Assembly: GCA_023135255.1 (NCBI GenBank) | Contig: JAGLTN010000148.1 | Span: 1-6,111 of the forward strand | Direction: 5' to 3' | Length of the DNA stretch: 6,111 bases | Source of the DNA: Planctomycetota bacterium | GTDB lineage: Bacteria; Planctomycetota; Phycisphaerae; Sedimentisphaerales; Anaerobacaceae | Shown here: piece after piece, positions 4,632-6,111 of the stretch | Position numbering within the stretch: the first letter of the stretch is position 1 | How the letters are laid out: each line of letters opens with the position of its first letter | Position numbers and translations under genes: made by a program | The notes under the pieces: generated by a model | The model's input: only the letters and a program-made list of their open reading frames with translations | The model's database searches: none | What the model was told of the DNA's origin: nothing

Positions 4632-5960
4632 CTACCCAAAATACTCTTGCCATATATATTTTGCACAATCAGATACTTGCTCTGGTTTTACTGAAATGTA
4701 TTTACTCTTCTCGCCTTTTATTCTATGACCAATAGTAACTTTTAACATATCAGAATTAACCTTGCCGAATAAAGCAGTAGCCGCTCCATCTCTGAAATTA
4801 TTAAATTTCACATCACTTAATACTCCAGCCTTTTTTCTCAATCTGCCAAAGCATCGTTGAACATCATGTGGATCCATAAGGGTTCCATACTGAGAAGTAA
4901 AAACATAATCCAAATCATTAGGATTCTTAGCCATATACTCATCAAGAGCTTCCTTAGTCTCATCCCAAAGAACATTAACTCTCATATGCTTATTTTTCTC
5001 CCTTGGAAAAACAATATAGTTGAGCCCCTTTTTATGCTTGATCATAGTTTTTTTCAAATCATGGATATCTTTGGCATAATAACCACAGTTAAGACCAAAA
5101 AGCATAATTGTCTTCATTTTTAAATTAGCAACTTCAAATAATTTATGAACATCTTCTCTTTCGATTGGCTGAGCCTGTTCAGTTGCATCATCAGCAGGAA
5201 CACTTAGACATTTACACCAATCAAGAACCCTTGAAAGCTCCCTCTTATTAGTCCTGCCATTCTTTTTGGAATAGTTAAGAACTGTTTTCACTTTAGTAAA
5301 TCTGCCTCTGAGCCAATGATATGATAAACCCCTCTCTTTATACTCGTTCCAGTATTTATCCTTATAATCATGAACCATATCGCAGGTTACTTCTCGAATA
5401 GTTTTAACTCCAACTGATTTCATAAACTCTTTAAAAAATGATTCTGCTTTTCTTGTCTCATCTTTAGAAGGGTTTCTACGCTCAATATAAAAATTAAATA
5501 TAGATTTTAGGGTAAGTGGTTTTTCTAATCGAGGCAGGTCATCTAATCTTGATAATTCTGGTATTCCAAACTTTGTTGCTGCTGCTATAGGGTCACTTAG
5601 GATTATTTCTCTGGCTTTCTGAAGTAGAAGAATCTCTGGTATTGATGTTATATCTCCTTCATATGCTGCTGGAATAACTACTGGTTCATCTGGTATATCT
5701 ACCCAATCAATTTCTCCTGTTTTTTGATATGTAGGAGTAGTTTGAGGCACATATATCTCAACTACTGCTTCATCCTCTTTCTGCTTTGATAAATACTTTT
5801 GGAACTTAAAAAGTGATTCTTTGAACTCAATAGCGAACCACTTCCTTGGTTTTGAATAAGTTGCATAATATCTGTTACTTGATTTAGAGTAGGACAGTCC
5901 TACTATTGGACGACCATTGGGGTCATTAACAAATTTAGGTGGTCTTCCTTTTCTGCTCAT
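4632..5960 (-). CDS. Tyrosine recombinase (phage-type integrase), 442 aa
   Basis: A site-specific recombinase that would cut and rejoin DNA through a 3'-phosphotyrosine. Residues 1-70 form a basic, aromatic AP2-like arm-binding start (GRPIVGLSYSKSSNRYYATY). Residues about 150-250 are the SAM-like core-binding domain (SIFNFYIERRNPS...ESFFKEFMKSVG). Residues 265-442 are the catalytic domain. Visible catalytic positions are Lys322/Lys324 (PREKNKHMRV), Arg390 in NNFRDGAAT, His412 in IGHRIKG and the nucleophile candidate Tyr421 (KSKYIS). Two positions are unusual: the first arginine box reads LNCGYYAKDIHDL with no arginine in the normal place, and the HxxR box is NxxR. I have the impression this variant recurs in planctomycete-type integrases. 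GGAG lies 8 nt before the ATG, and the length is ordinary. Repeat copy 2 directly follows its stop, which makes that repeat a candidate recombination site. Confidence 0.88.
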   Translation of the reverse strand: MSRKGRPPKFVNDPNGRPIVGLSYSKSSNRYYATYSKPRKWFAIEFKESLFKFQKYLSKQKEDEAVVEIYVPQTTPTYQKTGEIDWVDIPDEPVVIPAAYEGDITSIPEILLLQKAREIILSDPIAAATKFGIPELSRLDDLPRLEKPLTLKSIFNFYIERRNPSKDETRKAESFFKEFMKSVGVKTIREVTCDMVHDYKDKYWNEYKERGLSYHWLRGRFTKVKTVLNYSKKNGRTNKRELSRVLDWCKCLSVPADDATEQAQPIEREDVHKLFEVANLKMKTIMLFGLNCGYYAKDIHDLKKTMIKHKKGLNYIVFPREKNKHMRVNVLWDETKEALDEYMAKNPNDLDYVFTSQYGTLMDPHDVQRCFGRLRKKAGVLSDVKFNNFRDGAATALFGKVNSDMLKVTIGHRIKGEKSKYISVKPEQVSDCAKYIWQEYFG

Positions 5961-5983
5961 ATTTGATACTCCGTTGATACAAA

Positions 5984-6012
5984 ATTATATTACTAAATAT
6001 CACGGGAACAGA
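5984..6012 (-). promoter_or_regulatory. Candidate promoter of the integrase gene
   Basis: On the minus strand a perfect TATAAT (5989-5984) follows a 17-nt spacer after TCTGTT (6012-6007), a poor -35. Initiation near 5977 would leave a very short leader containing GGAG (5972-5969). Confidence 0.35.
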
Positions 6013-6044
6013 ATTTCTATCACTATGCAAGCGGGCAGGGGGAA

Positions 6045-6075
6045 ATTTTTAATAATACTGATATTTATTAAAAAT
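6045..6075. repeat. Perfect AT-only inverted repeat upstream of the integrase
   Basis: ATTTTTAATAA (6045-6055) and TTATTAAAAAT (6065-6075) are exact reverse complements separated by 9 nt. G-runs flank both sides (GGGGGA before, AGGGG after). With no G or C in the arms it is a weak terminator. It may be an operator, a recombinase binding site or chance. I see no other feature between the integrase promoter and the window end. Confidence 0.4.
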
Positions 6076-6111
6076 AGGGGTGTGAAATTCAACTACTTTT
6101 GGACAACTTTG

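Noticed and set aside
6049..6111. Open minus-strand frame at the window edge, possibly a gene's 3' end
   Set aside because: About 20 codons without a recognisable motif; the TTTTGGACA-like text is also reminiscent of insertion-sequence ends, but too little is visible to call either.

Overview
The window is AT-rich, tightly packed bacterial DNA. All the larger genes lie on the minus strand. A planctomycete-like host (Phycisphaerae type) is a tentative guess: the Rrf2 regulator (MKISRSTGYALL start, RGPRGGFSL wing) and the integrase (LNCG replacing the usual arginine box) remind me of proteins from that phylum. No rRNA, tRNA or clear core metabolic gene is present to confirm it. The content is that of an accessory or defence-type region: nucleases, a SIR2 fragment, an OLD-like ATPase, a HEPN protein and a tyrosine recombinase.

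Left part (1-1880, minus strand): a three-member operon. A promoter with a perfect TTGACA -35 is overlapped by a 7-bp-arm palindrome. It drives a 480-aa DUF2779 protein that fuses a Cas4-like, cysteine-bearing PD-(D/E)XK nuclease to a DnaQ/RNase H-like domain. Next, 16 nt later, comes a 47-aa stub holding only the N-terminal nucleotide-binding loop of a SIR2-like protein. Last is the start of an OLD/RecF-like ATPase that runs off the window at base 1.

Middle part (1880-4530): a gene-free stretch of about 310 bp holds the promoter, a strong hairpin and one copy of an 80-bp repeat. It is followed, reading left to right, by an Rrf2-type regulator (minus), a 37-aa single-span membrane protein (minus), a divergent 50-aa membrane protein with a very acidic tail (plus), and a convergent 433-aa protein with a C-terminal Apea-like HEPN domain (minus).

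Right part (4530-6111): a second, diverged copy of the 80-bp repeat (59 of 80 positions identical, ungapped) lies 22 bp after the stop of a 442-aa tyrosine recombinase, which has its own promoter and RBS. A perfect AT-only inverted repeat lies upstream of the recombinase.

How they may work together (inference): the left operon looks like a nuclease/NAD-sensor/ATPase defence locus whose SIR2 member has been gutted. The HEPN protein may be an independent RNA-targeting toxin or defence gene. The recombinase and the paired repeats suggest that the region is assembled from mobile pieces. The repeats sit in equivalent places, each between the end of one minus-strand gene and the start of the next accessory one.
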